Assembly: GCA_020427005.1 (NCBI GenBank)
Contig: JAGQOY010000015.1
Coordinates: 1 to 64,000, forward strand
DNA length: 64,000 bases
Reading direction: 5' to 3'
Origin: Planctomycetales bacterium
GTDB lineage: Bacteria > Planctomycetota > Planctomycetia > Pirellulales > Pirellulaceae
Positions 26,140 through 35,549 of the stretch are shown one piece after another. The position numbers were made by a program, and so were the translations under genes. Numbering within the stretch: position 1 is the stretch's first letter; every line of letters begins with the position of its first letter. Below the pieces are notes generated by a model. It was not told the origin of the DNA and did not search any database. It saw only the letters and a list, made by a program, of their open reading frames with translations.

Positions 26140-27924
26140 CTACGAATCCGATTGAATATCGGCCTCCATTGGGGCTTGTATGGTTACTACAAAACAAGAA
26201 CCTGAAGAGTTTTCCTTTAACTGACAATCTCCACCATGCGCCTGTGCCAACGTTCTTACAATGGCCAAACCAATCCCCATGCCAGCCGGGTCCGACACGC
26301 CATCGCGTATTCTATAGAAGGCATTGAAAATACGTTTGCGAAAGCGGGCAGGAATTCCCTTACCGCGATCCTCAACTTCTATAACTAGGGTAGTTTGTGT
26401 TCCATAACTCTTAATCTTCAGATACCGTCCGGATGCAGCATACTTCTCGCAGTTAGATACCAAGTTTACAAGGATCTGTTGCAATGCCGAGCTGTCGATC
26501 AAGCGCTGCTGCTCGGTCGAAAGATCTAGTTGAACATCGAAATCTAGTTCTTGTAAGGCCGGCATAAAGCTGGAGACGACATTTTCAATGATGACATTCG
26601 GGACCGCTTTACTTTTCCTTAGCAGCGTCGCTCCGCGGTCGGCTCGGGCAAAACGCATGACATTATCGATTACATGTCCCAATCGATGGATTTCACTTCT
26701 TATGATTTCTATCCGCTGGCCAAATAAAGGCTCCTCCTCGACGGATGAACCTTCCAATTCAGAGTGAAGCAAGTCGGTATACAAACAGATATTAGTCAAC
26801 GGCGTACGCAGTTCGTGGGAAACTTGATTGACAAACGATACTCGGCTTTTAGCCAGCCTTAACTGCCGATTCACATTCATTGCAACAAACGAACCGAGAC
26901 CAATCAAACACGCAGCGAGCAACCCCACCAAGGTCCATATTGGCCATGCTGAAATTCCCAGACGTTTAAGATTCTCGATGTGCCTTGGAGAAGCAAATAG
27001 TTGGAGCTGCCACCCGGAAAGCGGCGAAGCCAAATCGAAGGTCGCCTGTCGATGATTATTTAAATCCAGTAGATCGGTAGATGCTTTCGTCCCATTTGTC
27101 CATTGATAAATGGAATTGTTTTCCGCATCCACGAGTCGGGTCAGGATACCAGGTTCATTACTTGTTGCGGATGGCACGCCACGTAATTGATCCGCGTTAG
27201 AATCCAGCAAGAAATTGGGAGAGGTAGATGAGTCTGGCAGGGCATTGACTACATCGGACATCCACCTAGAACGAGGTAAGACAACCAAAATCCTTAGTTG
27301 GCCATAAATATCCGAACTTTGTGAAGAAATATAAGCCAACATCAGACCTCGACCGTGGTACCAAGTCAGCCATTTCAAATTGGTTGTTCCAGGAACTTCG
27401 GCCGATTCAGCGATCTCTTGGGGCGAGCTTCCGCCTAAATCACTACCAAAAACCTGGTCAGGAGTTTGGGCTAAACGGTTGAGATCCACATTCTGCGAAT
27501 CGATTGATTGCTTCAGGCGCTTTGCAGGAGTTGTTGGGAAAGTCTCATGCAATAACTGCATAGCCTCAGAGAGGATTAACCGATCATCGTCCGACAGTCC
27601 TTTACCACCAGAAGAGCCGGGCACTAGCCGGTCCGCAGAATCCAAAACCAAAAGATGAGCGACCAATGGATGACGCCTCATCTCCAGGTTGTCTTCGACT
27701 CGACTTACGTTATGTGATTGCAACTCGCGTTCGATGGCAACTTCGAAGTTTAGAATGACTTCATGAATGTTAGCCGCAATTGGAGGAAGTTGTTGCCCTA
27801 GCACTTCTTGAGCTTGAATGGCCGCATTGATCTCTCGTTGTTCAAGCCACGAGGATGCAAAGAAACATACCGTGCCTATTGCGCAGGCGACAAGTAAGAA
27901 TAACCAGGCGATAACAAAACGCAC
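26140..27924 (-). CDS. Membrane-bound sensor histidine kinase
   Basis: A 594-residue kinase. The first membrane helix (about 5-25) is followed by a large extracytoplasmic sensor region (about 30-325) and a second helix (about 328-350). There is no clear HAMP domain, but a short helical linker (NRQLRLAKSRVSFVNQ) is present. The phosphoacceptor is H370 in VSHELRTPLTN. The ATPase domain has the N box (LVNLVSNCEKYA), G1 (DRGKGIP), the F box region and G2 (GMGIGLAIV). It starts with GTG, with ggagcaagg just before it. It lies 34 bases downstream of an NMT1-like binding lipoprotein and upstream of a receiver protein, suggesting a three-gene sensing unit. Confidence 0.92.
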   Translation of the reverse strand: MRFVIAWLFLLVACAIGTVCFFASSWLEQREINAAIQAQEVLGQQLPPIAANIHEVILNFEVAIERELQSHNVSRVEDNLEMRRHPLVAHLLVLDSADRLVPGSSGGKGLSDDDRLILSEAMQLLHETFPTTPAKRLKQSIDSQNVDLNRLAQTPDQVFGSDLGGSSPQEIAESAEVPGTTNLKWLTWYHGRGLMLAYISSQSSDIYGQLRILVVLPRSRWMSDVVNALPDSSTSPNFLLDSNADQLRGVPSATSNEPGILTRLVDAENNSIYQWTNGTKASTDLLDLNNHRQATFDLASPLSGWQLQLFASPRHIENLKRLGISAWPIWTLVGLLAACLIGLGSFVAMNVNRQLRLAKSRVSFVNQVSHELRTPLTNICLYTDLLHSELEGSSVEEEPLFGQRIEIIRSEIHRLGHVIDNVMRFARADRGATLLRKSKAVPNVIIENVVSSFMPALQELDFDVQLDLSTEQQRLIDSSALQQILVNLVSNCEKYAASGRYLKIKSYGTQTTLVIEVEDRGKGIPARFRKRIFNAFYRIRDGVSDPAGMGIGLAIVRTLAQAHGGDCQLKENSSGSCFVVTIQAPMEADIQSDS

Positions 27925-27958
27925 AACCTTGCTCCAAGAGCTGGTAATTGATCACGTA

Positions 27959-28954
27959 CTAATCTACCTTCTCCGTTTTCAAGAATTTGAGATTAAATAC
28001 TCTTTCAGAACTGACATGAGCAGAATCAATCAACTTTAGTTTAGTAAGTTGATTGACCAAAGTTTCCCATCGCTCTGCACTCATTGCGCCGATCTCATTT
28101 TCAGACAGGCCCTCTGGCCTGCATAATTTGCCCAACTGTTCAGCACCAAATTGAAGCGCTTCGGCGGTCATTCCGAATTGATTCTGAGATAAAATGTATT
28201 CATTTGTCTGACTTGGATCAGCCAGGTATCGCCTCCAACCCTCACAACTTGCCTGGACCATTTTGCTTACCAACTCCGGATTGGCATCAATCAAAGATTC
28301 CGTGACTATCAAGCAAGATGCATATGGGTTAAATCCGATGTCAGACAACATCATTGATCTTGTGGCTACGCCTTGTTGGCTTGCCATCAATGGTTCGGAA
28401 AAACTATAGGCCTGAATAGCCGTACTTCGATCTGATACCAGCTGAGATACGTTTCCGTTGTAGGGTACTACCTGCACACCATCTAATAGTCCTTGAGCCT
28501 GTAGAAAATCCAGAAAAGCGCGCCCCTTGTTGGCCTGCAATAGGTGGCCCTTAAGATCTGAGAAATTGTTGATATCAGAGTCTTGGCGTACCAAGATGCA
28601 GCGTGGTGTATTTTGCATAGGAGCCATAACGGCCACCACGGGAGCTTCCTGTTGTCGAAACAACAGCACGTCATCCGCATTTCCAATAGCGAATTCAACC
28701 CGCCCGGTAACCAGCTCTTGGGCTACGGGCGCCTTGGGACCGCCCGGCAAAATTTCAACCTCTAATCCATATTTCTCAAAGATGCCGTGTACCTTGGCAG
28801 CATAGAATCCTCCATGTTCGGCTTCGGGAAACCAGTTGAGCATTAGCTTTACCGGAACAAGACCAGGGCCTTGTGCAACATCTGAGTGTTTGGAAGTGCA
28901 ACCTAAGGCGCTAAAAGTCGCAAGCAATAAGAAAAAAGATGCAATATTTTTCAT
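27959..28954 (-). CDS. NMT1/THI5-like substrate-binding lipoprotein
   Basis: A 331-residue periplasmic binding protein of the SsuA/THI5/NMT1 family, anchored as a lipoprotein (signal FFLLLATFSALGC, lipobox Cys near residue 19). Typical segments are VKLMLNWFPEAEHGGFYAAKVHGIFEKYGLEVEI, ARGRVEFAIGNADDVL-like sequence and FSDLKG. The family binds pyrimidine precursors of thiamine, sulfonates, nitrate or riboflavin-type ligands. NWFPEAEHGG is close to the thiamine-precursor branch, but the ligand is not certain. No ABC permease or ATPase is adjacent. Instead a histidine kinase follows at 34 bases, so it may present ligand to that sensor. Confidence 0.85.
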   Translation of the reverse strand: MKNIASFFLLLATFSALGCTSKHSDVAQGPGLVPVKLMLNWFPEAEHGGFYAAKVHGIFEKYGLEVEILPGGPKAPVAQELVTGRVEFAIGNADDVLLFRQQEAPVVAVMAPMQNTPRCILVRQDSDINNFSDLKGHLLQANKGRAFLDFLQAQGLLDGVQVVPYNGNVSQLVSDRSTAIQAYSFSEPLMASQQGVATRSMMLSDIGFNPYASCLIVTESLIDANPELVSKMVQASCEGWRRYLADPSQTNEYILSQNQFGMTAEALQFGAEQLGKLCRPEGLSENEIGAMSAERWETLVNQLTKLKLIDSAHVSSERVFNLKFLKTEKVD

Positions 28955-29067
28955 CGAACTTTGGCTCTACAAATGCGTTATGGCTGGGCACATTGTAGCA
29001 CTGCAGTCGATCAACTGGTAGCAGCAGACGCTGGGCTTGTTGAATACGTAGCCAGGTTCGAAGTTAC

Positions 29068-29895
29068 TTAATCCAGATGATGGCGTTTCACAATCTCTTG
29101 TGCTGCGCTATGAAGCGTGCCATTGCTCGCCAGCAAACTGGATTTCGTCAGGGGCAGCTCCTGACCTCGGCCGTCGCTTACACAACCACCTGCCTCTCTA
29201 ACTATCAGCTGGCCAGCAGCAAAATCCCAGGGGGCTAGTTGATATTCAAAGTATGCACCGTAAAGACCATCTGCTACGTGACATAAATCCAGTGCTGCGG
29301 TTCCAAACCGACGAATGCCGTGGATCTCACACTTGAAGAAATCATGAATGGCGTTCAGCGTAGCTTGCATCATGGCCCCACGATCATAATAAAACCCGAC
29401 ACCAATCATCGATTCACTCAGTCTTGTTGCCGGACTTACCTGCATTCGACGACCATTGTGATAGGCCCCGTACCCGCGCCGCGCCCAGTACCAATCCTCG
29501 CGAACAGGATTGAACACTACGCCTACCTGAGGTTCACCACAATGATAGTAGGCTACTGAAACCGCAAAGTGCGGAATGCGGTGCGCGAAATTGTTGGTTC
29601 CATCCAACGGATCCACGATCCACAAGTGTTCAGCTCGAGTGTCTGCCACCTGCTCCTCTTCACCCAAAATTGCGTGCGTAGCAAACTGGCTCCGAATAAA
29701 AGCTGCAATCGCCTTTTCAGATTGAATATCCGCGTCGCTGACTAAGTTGTAGGTTTGCTCGCCAGGCTTACTGCGGATTTCAGCGCCCAAGTGAAAGTAA
29801 TGCAAGACGATTTCGCTACCAATGCGCGCCGCCTCAATTGCCACGCGCAATTCCGGGCTGTCGGGACAATTCAGAACATCAGGGCCTTTAACCAT
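29068..29895 (-). CDS. Inositol monophosphatase family protein
   Basis: A lithium-sensitive-type, magnesium-dependent phosphatase (IMPase/SuhB/CysQ fold). Metal-binding motifs are LGEEE (first site), IVDPLDGTNNF (central motif) and the C-terminal APWDFAAGQLIVREAGG. Substrates in the family include inositol phosphates, PAP and sugar phosphates; none can be chosen from sequence alone. I placed the start at the ATG at 29895, which has aggatt upstream and begins close to the conserved domain (275 residues). A GTG at 29961 would add 22 residues of unconserved sequence. It lies upstream of the binding-protein gene by about 110 bases. Confidence 0.88.
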   Translation of the reverse strand: MVKGPDVLNCPDSPELRVAIEAARIGSEIVLHYFHLGAEIRSKPGEQTYNLVSDADIQSEKAIAAFIRSQFATHAILGEEEQVADTRAEHLWIVDPLDGTNNFAHRIPHFAVSVAYYHCGEPQVGVVFNPVREDWYWARRGYGAYHNGRRMQVSPATRLSESMIGVGFYYDRGAMMQATLNAIHDFFKCEIHGIRRFGTAALDLCHVADGLYGAYFEYQLAPWDFAAGQLIVREAGGCVSDGRGQELPLTKSSLLASNGTLHSAAQEIVKRHHLD

Positions 29896-30441
29896 GTATT
29901 TTGTAAATCCTAACTTTTCTGGAGAGAAACAGTCCCCTGATCGCTCGTTCAGTATCGACACTTATCCAACTAACATGCAATGACAAAAGTCGCGAACGCA
30001 ACGCGACTCTCCTTGGTAGTCTTTCGCCACATGCATAACGACAGAGGTCCATATCGCCAAGATGGTTACATGGACGGATACGGCTGGAATTGGCCAAGAA
30101 GCATTATGTCTGCAATAGGGCTGCCTCATATCTGTGAGCAGATCACAAATCTGGTTTTCGTACCCACCATTCAAAACGAGCGACCCCCCAGATGAGTGCA
30201 TAATAGTGAATATTGTCTTGATTTTGAGAGCTTGGGCTTGGATTAAGTGGCAACCGAATACGATACGATGTGACAAACTTCTTTGGGTGTGGCAGATAAT
30301 ATCCCGCTAGAGGCCCTCCAATCTTCGGTACGCTGTTCATCCGTGCTAAGGAAGGAATTATTGCCATTGGAATGGAATCCCAGTAGATTGCGTGCAAGAA
30401 GATGTACGTCGAGGACTTTTTTATGAAACTAGTACAGATTG
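29896..30441. other. Divergent intergenic region
   Basis: About 500 bases between the inositol-phosphatase gene (minus) and the kinase gene (plus). Frames present are low quality and overlap on both strands; none is supported. It should contain the promoters of both transcription units. Confidence 0.35.
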
Positions 30442-31779
30442 ATGAATCGTTATTCGACTGAGGCACTCGATGCGCCAACCATTGTGGGTGATGCAACCAA
30501 TCTTCCACACACTGCAAGCGAGAGTTTCCCACAGATCCCAGGCTACGAAATTCTCTATCAGCTGGGTCGTGGGGGCATGGGTGTTGTCTATCTGGCGCGA
30601 CATAAGGCTCTCGATCGCCGGGTGGCGTTAAAGACTTTGCGCGGGACCGAAGATCCGGAACTTGCTAATCTTCTGCTTTCGGAGGCCAAAATTGCTGGTC
30701 GGCTCGAGCACCCAGCCATTGTTCCAGTCTACGAGGTTAATACCCAGCGTCAGCCCTGGTTTTTCTCCATGGGATATGTGGACGGAGAAGACCTCGCCAA
30801 AAAGCTTTCTCGTCAGGTAATGGAACCCCGTGCCGTTGGTGAGATGGGAGTTGCATTAGCCGAAGCGATTGTTTGTGCACACCGACAAGGCGTTCTGCAC
30901 TTAGACATTAAGCCAGCCAATATCCTTATCGATAGCCAAGATCAGGTGAAGCTTGCAGACTTTGGGCTAGCAGCGCTCCACACTGACTATGCACATGCCG
31001 ATGTACAATTCGGCACACCTCAGTTCATGTCCCCTGAGCAAGCGATGGGGGATAAATCTAGAATTGGGGAGAGTTCTGATATTTATTCCCTCGGGGCCGT
31101 ACTCTATGCCGCCCTCGTCGGCAGACCTCCGATCGTTGCCGCGACTACGACAGAACTAATGGGACGAGTCATTTCGCAGCAACCTGCTCCGTTACGACAA
31201 TTCAGGCAAAAAATCCCGGTGGAATTAGAGGCCATTATCAACAAATGCCTGCGGAAATTGCCCGAGGAACGATACCAGAATGCGGCCGCCCTAGTAACGG
31301 ATTTGAAGGCCTACCTAGAAGGCAAGCGAGTCCTAGCACCCAAACCTGGTCTGCTGCAAGCTCTGCGTTATCAATTACAATATCACGTGGTAGCATCCCG
31401 GGTCAGCGGTACAATCGTGCTGATGCTTGTTTTGCTGGCAACCTGGTTGTTCCTGAAAAACGTCAAGCAATCTACAGAATTGCAACGTTTACGGGATATG
31501 GAAGTTCAAATCGTTCAACAGGGACAAGTCCTGCACGGACTGGCATCTGAACTAAGCAGACGCAACCAGAGCAAAGAGGCTGATCAACTGGCGGCTATTC
31601 TCTTTCTGTTATCACCATCCACTAATCAGACTGAGAAATCGCGTGACAGCCAGAGATTTATCGATTTGGCTGGTGCCGCTGGGATTGATACCCGAAACCA
31701 CGAAGCTTTGACCGAGTTTGCAGAACAATTGATTGCACCGATTCGCAGTAAACTGCCGACCGTAAGTGAACACGAGTAA
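30442..31779 (+). CDS. Membrane Ser/Thr protein kinase (Hanks/PknB type)
   Basis: A Hanks-type kinase with a cytoplasmic catalytic domain (about residues 36-295) and one membrane helix near 322-339, followed by a short coiled-coil-prone outer region. The numbering here uses a frame starting at TTG 30439; ATG 30442 is my chosen start. Catalytic elements are complete: glycine loop LGRGGMGVVYLA, K65 in RVALKTL, HLDIKPANIL with D156 and K158, DFG at 174-176, FMSPEQA and DIYSLGAVL. The catalytic loop has HLD rather than HRD. Related planctomycete kinases are abundant; substrates are unknown. The next gene, 26 bases on, is an FHA-pseudokinase that is a natural reader or scaffold for this kinase. 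Confidence 0.9.
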   Translation: MNRYSTEALDAPTIVGDATNLPHTASESFPQIPGYEILYQLGRGGMGVVYLARHKALDRRVALKTLRGTEDPELANLLLSEAKIAGRLEHPAIVPVYEVNTQRQPWFFSMGYVDGEDLAKKLSRQVMEPRAVGEMGVALAEAIVCAHRQGVLHLDIKPANILIDSQDQVKLADFGLAALHTDYAHADVQFGTPQFMSPEQAMGDKSRIGESSDIYSLGAVLYAALVGRPPIVAATTTELMGRVISQQPAPLRQFRQKIPVELEAIINKCLRKLPEERYQNAAALVTDLKAYLEGKRVLAPKPGLLQALRYQLQYHVVASRVSGTIVLMLVLLATWLFLKNVKQSTELQRLRDMEVQIVQQGQVLHGLASELSRRNQSKEADQLAAILFLLSPSTNQTEKSRDSQRFIDLAGAAGIDTRNHEALTEFAEQLIAPIRSKLPTVSEHE

Positions 31780-31805
31780 TATCACGGTGACTGAGGAGAG
31801 ATAGG

Positions 31806-33032
31806 GTGACTTGGGTTCTCGAATGTAGTTTGAGTGATGGCCAGACACGCCGATTGCCAATTGCAGATGGACAAACCATCAAAATAGGGCGTGGCACCAA
31901 TAGCGATACGCAGATTCCCGACCCCGCTTTGAGCCGATTGCACTGTGAGCTTTCAGTACACGGCGAACGCTTTACACTTAAAGACAATAACAGTTCGTCA
32001 GGAACTTTTGTTTCGTCGGATCGAATCCAAGAATGCAGTCTACAAGTGGGTCAATCTTTTCGCGCAGGCAACACGCTATTCCACATCTTAGGACACTCAC
32101 AACTAGATGAGCCAACGCGTCTAAGCGCGCATTTGGGGCATGCAAAACGCCTGCGAAGTCTCGCCAAAGAACTCGAGTCAGCCGGTGAATTGGACAGATA
32201 CCGACTACTGGATGCGTTGGATGAAGGCGGGCAAAACCTCGTCTTTAAAGCAGAGGAAATCGAAGGAAATCGCGAAGTAGCGATTAAGATTTTCCCTGAC
32301 GACCATTCGACGTTAGAAGATGACGAACGTTTCATGCGTGCCATGAAAAGCGTGCAGCAACTGAATGCCCCTGAGATTATCCGACTTTATCGAGCAGGCA
32401 AGAAGAAAGACTTTTTTTGGGTTGCCATGCGCTGGTGTCCTGAGGGCTCCTTGAGGGACCGTGTGGCTTCCTTGGGCATCGGAGGAAGGTTGGATTGGAA
32501 GGACGTCTGGGGTATTGCGGTCGCCATATCAAAATCGTTGGTTGTACTTCAAAAACATGGCATAGTGCATCGCAATGTGCGTCCCAGCAATATTCTGCGA
32601 TGCCCAAAGCACAGGTGTTTTGTGCTGAGTGATTTGGTTGCCGCCAAACCTGCCAGTGAGGAGCAAAGGGCAACTGTAACTGGGGAAATCTATCTACCCT
32701 CGGACTTGAGTTACACGGCACCAGAACGATTGCTTGGGACTGAGGGCGACATCCCCTCTGCCAAGGCTGACATCTATTCACTAGGTGCGGTGCTGGCCGA
32801 ACTCCTAAACGGCCAACCACCGTTTGGTCGAGGCAGTCTTGGGGAACTGTTAGTCAAAATGCGTGCCGGCAGTGCCCAAATTGAACGACACGGCCAGATG
32901 GGAGTCAACGAACGCTTTGTAGACTTAGTTGGTCGCATGACCAATCCAGATCCAAAACACCGGCCGCAAACTGCGACCGAACTATTGTCCGAGATAGAAC
33001 GCATCGCCAAGTTTTCAAACCTCCCAGTTTGA
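31806..33032 (+). CDS. FHA domain fused to a degenerate kinase (pseudokinase)
   Basis: A 408-residue cytoplasmic protein. Residues 20-95 form an FHA domain, which binds phosphothreonine: IKIGRGTNSD, LSRLHCEL and NNSSSGTFV carry the expected Gly-Arg, Ser-Arg-x-His and Asn-Gly/Ser-like positions. Residues 132-400 have a protein-kinase fold with K161 (REVAIKIF), SYTAPERLL and KADIYSLGAVL kept. The catalytic loop, however, reads HRNVRPSN (Asp to Asn at 257, Lys to Arg at 259), the DFG is DLV (276-278), and the glycine loop is EGGQNLVF. It is therefore predicted to be catalytically weak or dead. It starts at GTG 31806 with gaggag upstream, 26 bases after the active membrane kinase. Confidence 0.87.
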   Translation: MTWVLECSLSDGQTRRLPIADGQTIKIGRGTNSDTQIPDPALSRLHCELSVHGERFTLKDNNSSSGTFVSSDRIQECSLQVGQSFRAGNTLFHILGHSQLDEPTRLSAHLGHAKRLRSLAKELESAGELDRYRLLDALDEGGQNLVFKAEEIEGNREVAIKIFPDDHSTLEDDERFMRAMKSVQQLNAPEIIRLYRAGKKKDFFWVAMRWCPEGSLRDRVASLGIGGRLDWKDVWGIAVAISKSLVVLQKHGIVHRNVRPSNILRCPKHRCFVLSDLVAAKPASEEQRATVTGEIYLPSDLSYTAPERLLGTEGDIPSAKADIYSLGAVLAELLNGQPPFGRGSLGELLVKMRAGSAQIERHGQMGVNERFVDLVGRMTNPDPKHRPQTATELLSEIERIAKFSNLPV

Positions 33033-33056
33033 TCGTTGGTGTAATCTTCTCCAAGG

Positions 33057-34280
33057 ATGTCGTTGTTGATGCCAAAATGCGTTGTCCAACCATTTCTGAC
33101 TCTGCGATTTTTCCTCGCCATTACATGCATTCTAGGATGCTCGCAGATATCTTTTGGGCAACCAAACGAAGTTCATTCGTACTCGCCCGTCGATGGTTCA
33201 AAACCAATTTCGGTTTCAGATGAATACCTACAAACGAAACTGGATGAACTGTCAAGCGATTCTTATCGTGCACGCCAAGCAGCCTATTGGCAACTGTCAC
33301 AGCATCCATCTGACACTGTTCGCATTATAGGTCTGCGAATCGACAAGTTCGATTACAACACCACTCAGCAGATAATCGAGCTATTGAGTCTGTTTGCGAC
33401 TCATGAAGATCCTCGCACTCAGCGGCAGGCATATGAGTTGCTCCAACAGCTCGCTGAGCGAGTTTCCGGCGTCGGCATACTAGCTCAAAACGTAGTGCTC
33501 GGCATTGCCGACATCCAGGAAGCTAAAGCGATTGAACATTTGAACCATTACGGGGTCATGTTCGGTGATCGTTTTTTCATGATTGATGGAAAACGACCTC
33601 GATTCAATGTTGGTGATGAATACTCCCCAGCTATGGTCCTCAGTTCTCGGTTTATTATTCAACGCAAAGAGATCCTTGACTGGATACCCTTTGTTAAATC
33701 GGTGGACACTGTCTACATAATAGGAGAATTCGATAGACCTCTCTTAGAATCTGTGTCAAAAATGCGGGGAGTCAAGAACGTCAAGCTTCGAGAAATTAAG
33801 CTCACCGCTGCCGATTTAGATCTTTTTCGCGAGTTTTACACGCTTGAGCATTTTGAATTGTCTTATGTCGATATCGACGATAGCTGCATTGAAACTCTAT
33901 TAAGTCTTCCAATTAACATTTCGCTCAGATTGTACGGCACAAACATCAGTGACGAAGGTGCAGAAAAATTGGCTCGCAATTTGAGTACGATTCAAGTGTT
34001 TTGTGCTCGCGGCGGACATCTGGGTGTTTCCATGGATCTCAACGATACGGTAGTACTCGATGTAGCCCCAAATTCAGCAGCCCTGCTGGGTGGTATTCAA
34101 CGATCCGACGTTCTTACCCACATCGCAAACGTTCCTATCTCAAATTTTGACGAACTGCGCCGTGAGCTTGGTAAATTCCGTGCAGCTGAAACGATAGAAA
34201 TTCGCTTGAAGAGGCCCGTTTCTCACTTTCAAAAGGAGGAAGTAACCTTACATGTCACTTTAGGGTACGAGGCCGAGTGA
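33057..34280 (+). CDS. Exported protein with C-terminal PDZ domain
   Basis: A 407-residue protein with a hydrophobic leader containing a possible lipobox (FFLAITCILGCSQ). Residues 60-140 are helical and HEAT-like (repeated helices around QAAYWQLSQHPSDTVR and DPRTQRQAYELLQQLA). Residues 200-310 resemble irregular leucine-rich repeats (VKNVKLREIKLTAADLDLF, LEHFELSYVDIDDSCIETL). The last 90 residues form a PDZ domain (VVLDVAPNSAALLGGIQRSDVLTHIANVPISNFDELRREL). No protease domain is present. The role is unknown; PDZ and repeat domains suggest protein-protein interaction at the membrane or in the periplasm. The gene overlaps mutY by four bases (GTGA). Confidence 0.75.
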   Translation: MSLLMPKCVVQPFLTLRFFLAITCILGCSQISFGQPNEVHSYSPVDGSKPISVSDEYLQTKLDELSSDSYRARQAAYWQLSQHPSDTVRIIGLRIDKFDYNTTQQIIELLSLFATHEDPRTQRQAYELLQQLAERVSGVGILAQNVVLGIADIQEAKAIEHLNHYGVMFGDRFFMIDGKRPRFNVGDEYSPAMVLSSRFIIQRKEILDWIPFVKSVDTVYIIGEFDRPLLESVSKMRGVKNVKLREIKLTAADLDLFREFYTLEHFELSYVDIDDSCIETLLSLPINISLRLYGTNISDEGAEKLARNLSTIQVFCARGGHLGVSMDLNDTVVLDVAPNSAALLGGIQRSDVLTHIANVPISNFDELRRELGKFRAAETIEIRLKRPVSHFQKEEVTLHVTLGYEAE

Positions 34281-35410
34281 CTAAGTTTATCGACATGGCA
34301 ACAACGTTATCAGTGCGTAGTTTTCGAACGGCTCTATTACGTTGGTTTGCCAAACATCAACGGGACCTCCCGTGGCGTCACACGCATGACCCATATGCCA
34401 TATGGATCAGTGAGACCATGTTGCAACAAACTCAAGTTGCCACCGTACGTAGCTATTACGAAAGGTTTCTCGAACGATTTCCCAACGTTTGGCAATTAGC
34501 GGATGCCGAGGAAGCAGAAGTATTGCGATTGTGGGCAGGGCTGGGTTACTATCGACGCGCACGACAATTGCATGCTGCCGCCAAGCAAATTTGCGATCAA
34601 CATGAGGGCCAATTCCCTCCCGAACTTGAAAAGCTCCAACATCTACCAGGTATCGGCCGATACACGGCTGGTGCCATCCTCTCCTTTGCCTACGATGCGC
34701 CAGCCCCTATCGTGGAAGCCAACACAAGCCGAGTCTATTGCCGACTGTTAGCATTGACTGCTCCACCGTCTCAAGCCGCCACTCAAAAAGAATTATGGAC
34801 TTTTGCCGAATCTTTGCAGCCAACATCTGGAGGCAGTGGAGCACTCAATCAAGCCCTAATGGAACTCGGAAGTTTGGTTTGTACTCCGCAAGCACCTCAA
34901 TGCGCTGATTGCCCAGTAAAGAAATACTGCCGGGCATATGCAGCGGGTTTAGAAAATGAAGTCCCTTGTCGTCCTGCAAAACAGAAATTTACTGCTTTAC
35001 ATCATGCTTTAATCATTGTCCAGAAACAAAAAGATTTTCTCGTACGACGCAATCCCGCAGGCGGATGGTGGGAGGGTCTTTGGGACTTCCCGCGAGTGGA
35101 TATTACGGAGACCATGACGGCTTTGGTGAGTAAGAAAACGCCAACGGAAAGGATACTAGTTGAAACTTGCCAGGCCGCATTTCAGGCAAAATTCGACTTG
35201 CACCTCGACAGCATCTCTCACGTACATACTTTGCGACATGGAGTGACGCGTTATCGCATTCGCCTTGATTGTTTCCGTGCCACGAGTCTGAGGCTCAAAA
35301 AACTGCCTAACGAGTTTCAATGGCTTCCACTACCTGCGATTGAATTGCTAGGCCTCACTTCTACCGGCCGCAAAATGCTAAGGTGGATATCTGCCCAAGA
35401 TTTTAGCTAA
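34277..35410 (+). CDS. mutY: A/G-specific adenine glycosylase MutY
   Basis: A DNA repair glycosylase that removes adenine mispaired with 8-oxoguanine. It has 377 residues. Features: LPWRHTHDPYAIWISETMLQQTQV with E46 (E. coli Glu37 equivalent), the helix-hairpin-helix LPGIGRYTAGAIL, the [4Fe-4S] cluster loop CTPQAPQCADCPVKKYC and a C-terminal MutT-like 8-oxoG recognition domain. At the position of the catalytic Asp (E. coli D138 in LDGNVKR) this protein has E147 in VEANTSR. It starts at GTG 34277, overlapping the preceding stop; an ATG at 34295 is possible. Cotranscription with the kinase/PDZ genes is likely from spacing. Confidence 0.93.
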   Translation: MTKFIDMATTLSVRSFRTALLRWFAKHQRDLPWRHTHDPYAIWISETMLQQTQVATVRSYYERFLERFPNVWQLADAEEAEVLRLWAGLGYYRRARQLHAAAKQICDQHEGQFPPELEKLQHLPGIGRYTAGAILSFAYDAPAPIVEANTSRVYCRLLALTAPPSQAATQKELWTFAESLQPTSGGSGALNQALMELGSLVCTPQAPQCADCPVKKYCRAYAAGLENEVPCRPAKQKFTALHHALIIVQKQKDFLVRRNPAGGWWEGLWDFPRVDITETMTALVSKKTPTERILVETCQAAFQAKFDLHLDSISHVHTLRHGVTRYRIRLDCFRATSLRLKKLPNEFQWLPLPAIELLGLTSTGRKMLRWISAQDFS

Positions 35411-35549
35411 TGCCTAGGCAACAAATTTCCCCAGCGAATGCGATGCAAAGGACCCGCTAGGAAAGCGCATTAGATAAAATGAAGCCATCGAAATGTGTGC
35501 ATCTTTACAAATGCCAAAACAAATCTGCCTACCCGCATCAAGGTCTCCC

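Noticed and set aside
29962-30532. Minus-strand frames in the gap before the kinase gene
   Set aside because: They overlap each other and the kinase start, and contain no protein-like signals.
32377-32820. Long antisense frame inside the FHA-pseudokinase gene
   Set aside because: Shadow of the real gene; Pro/Trp/His/Arg-rich, no ribosome binding site, no family.
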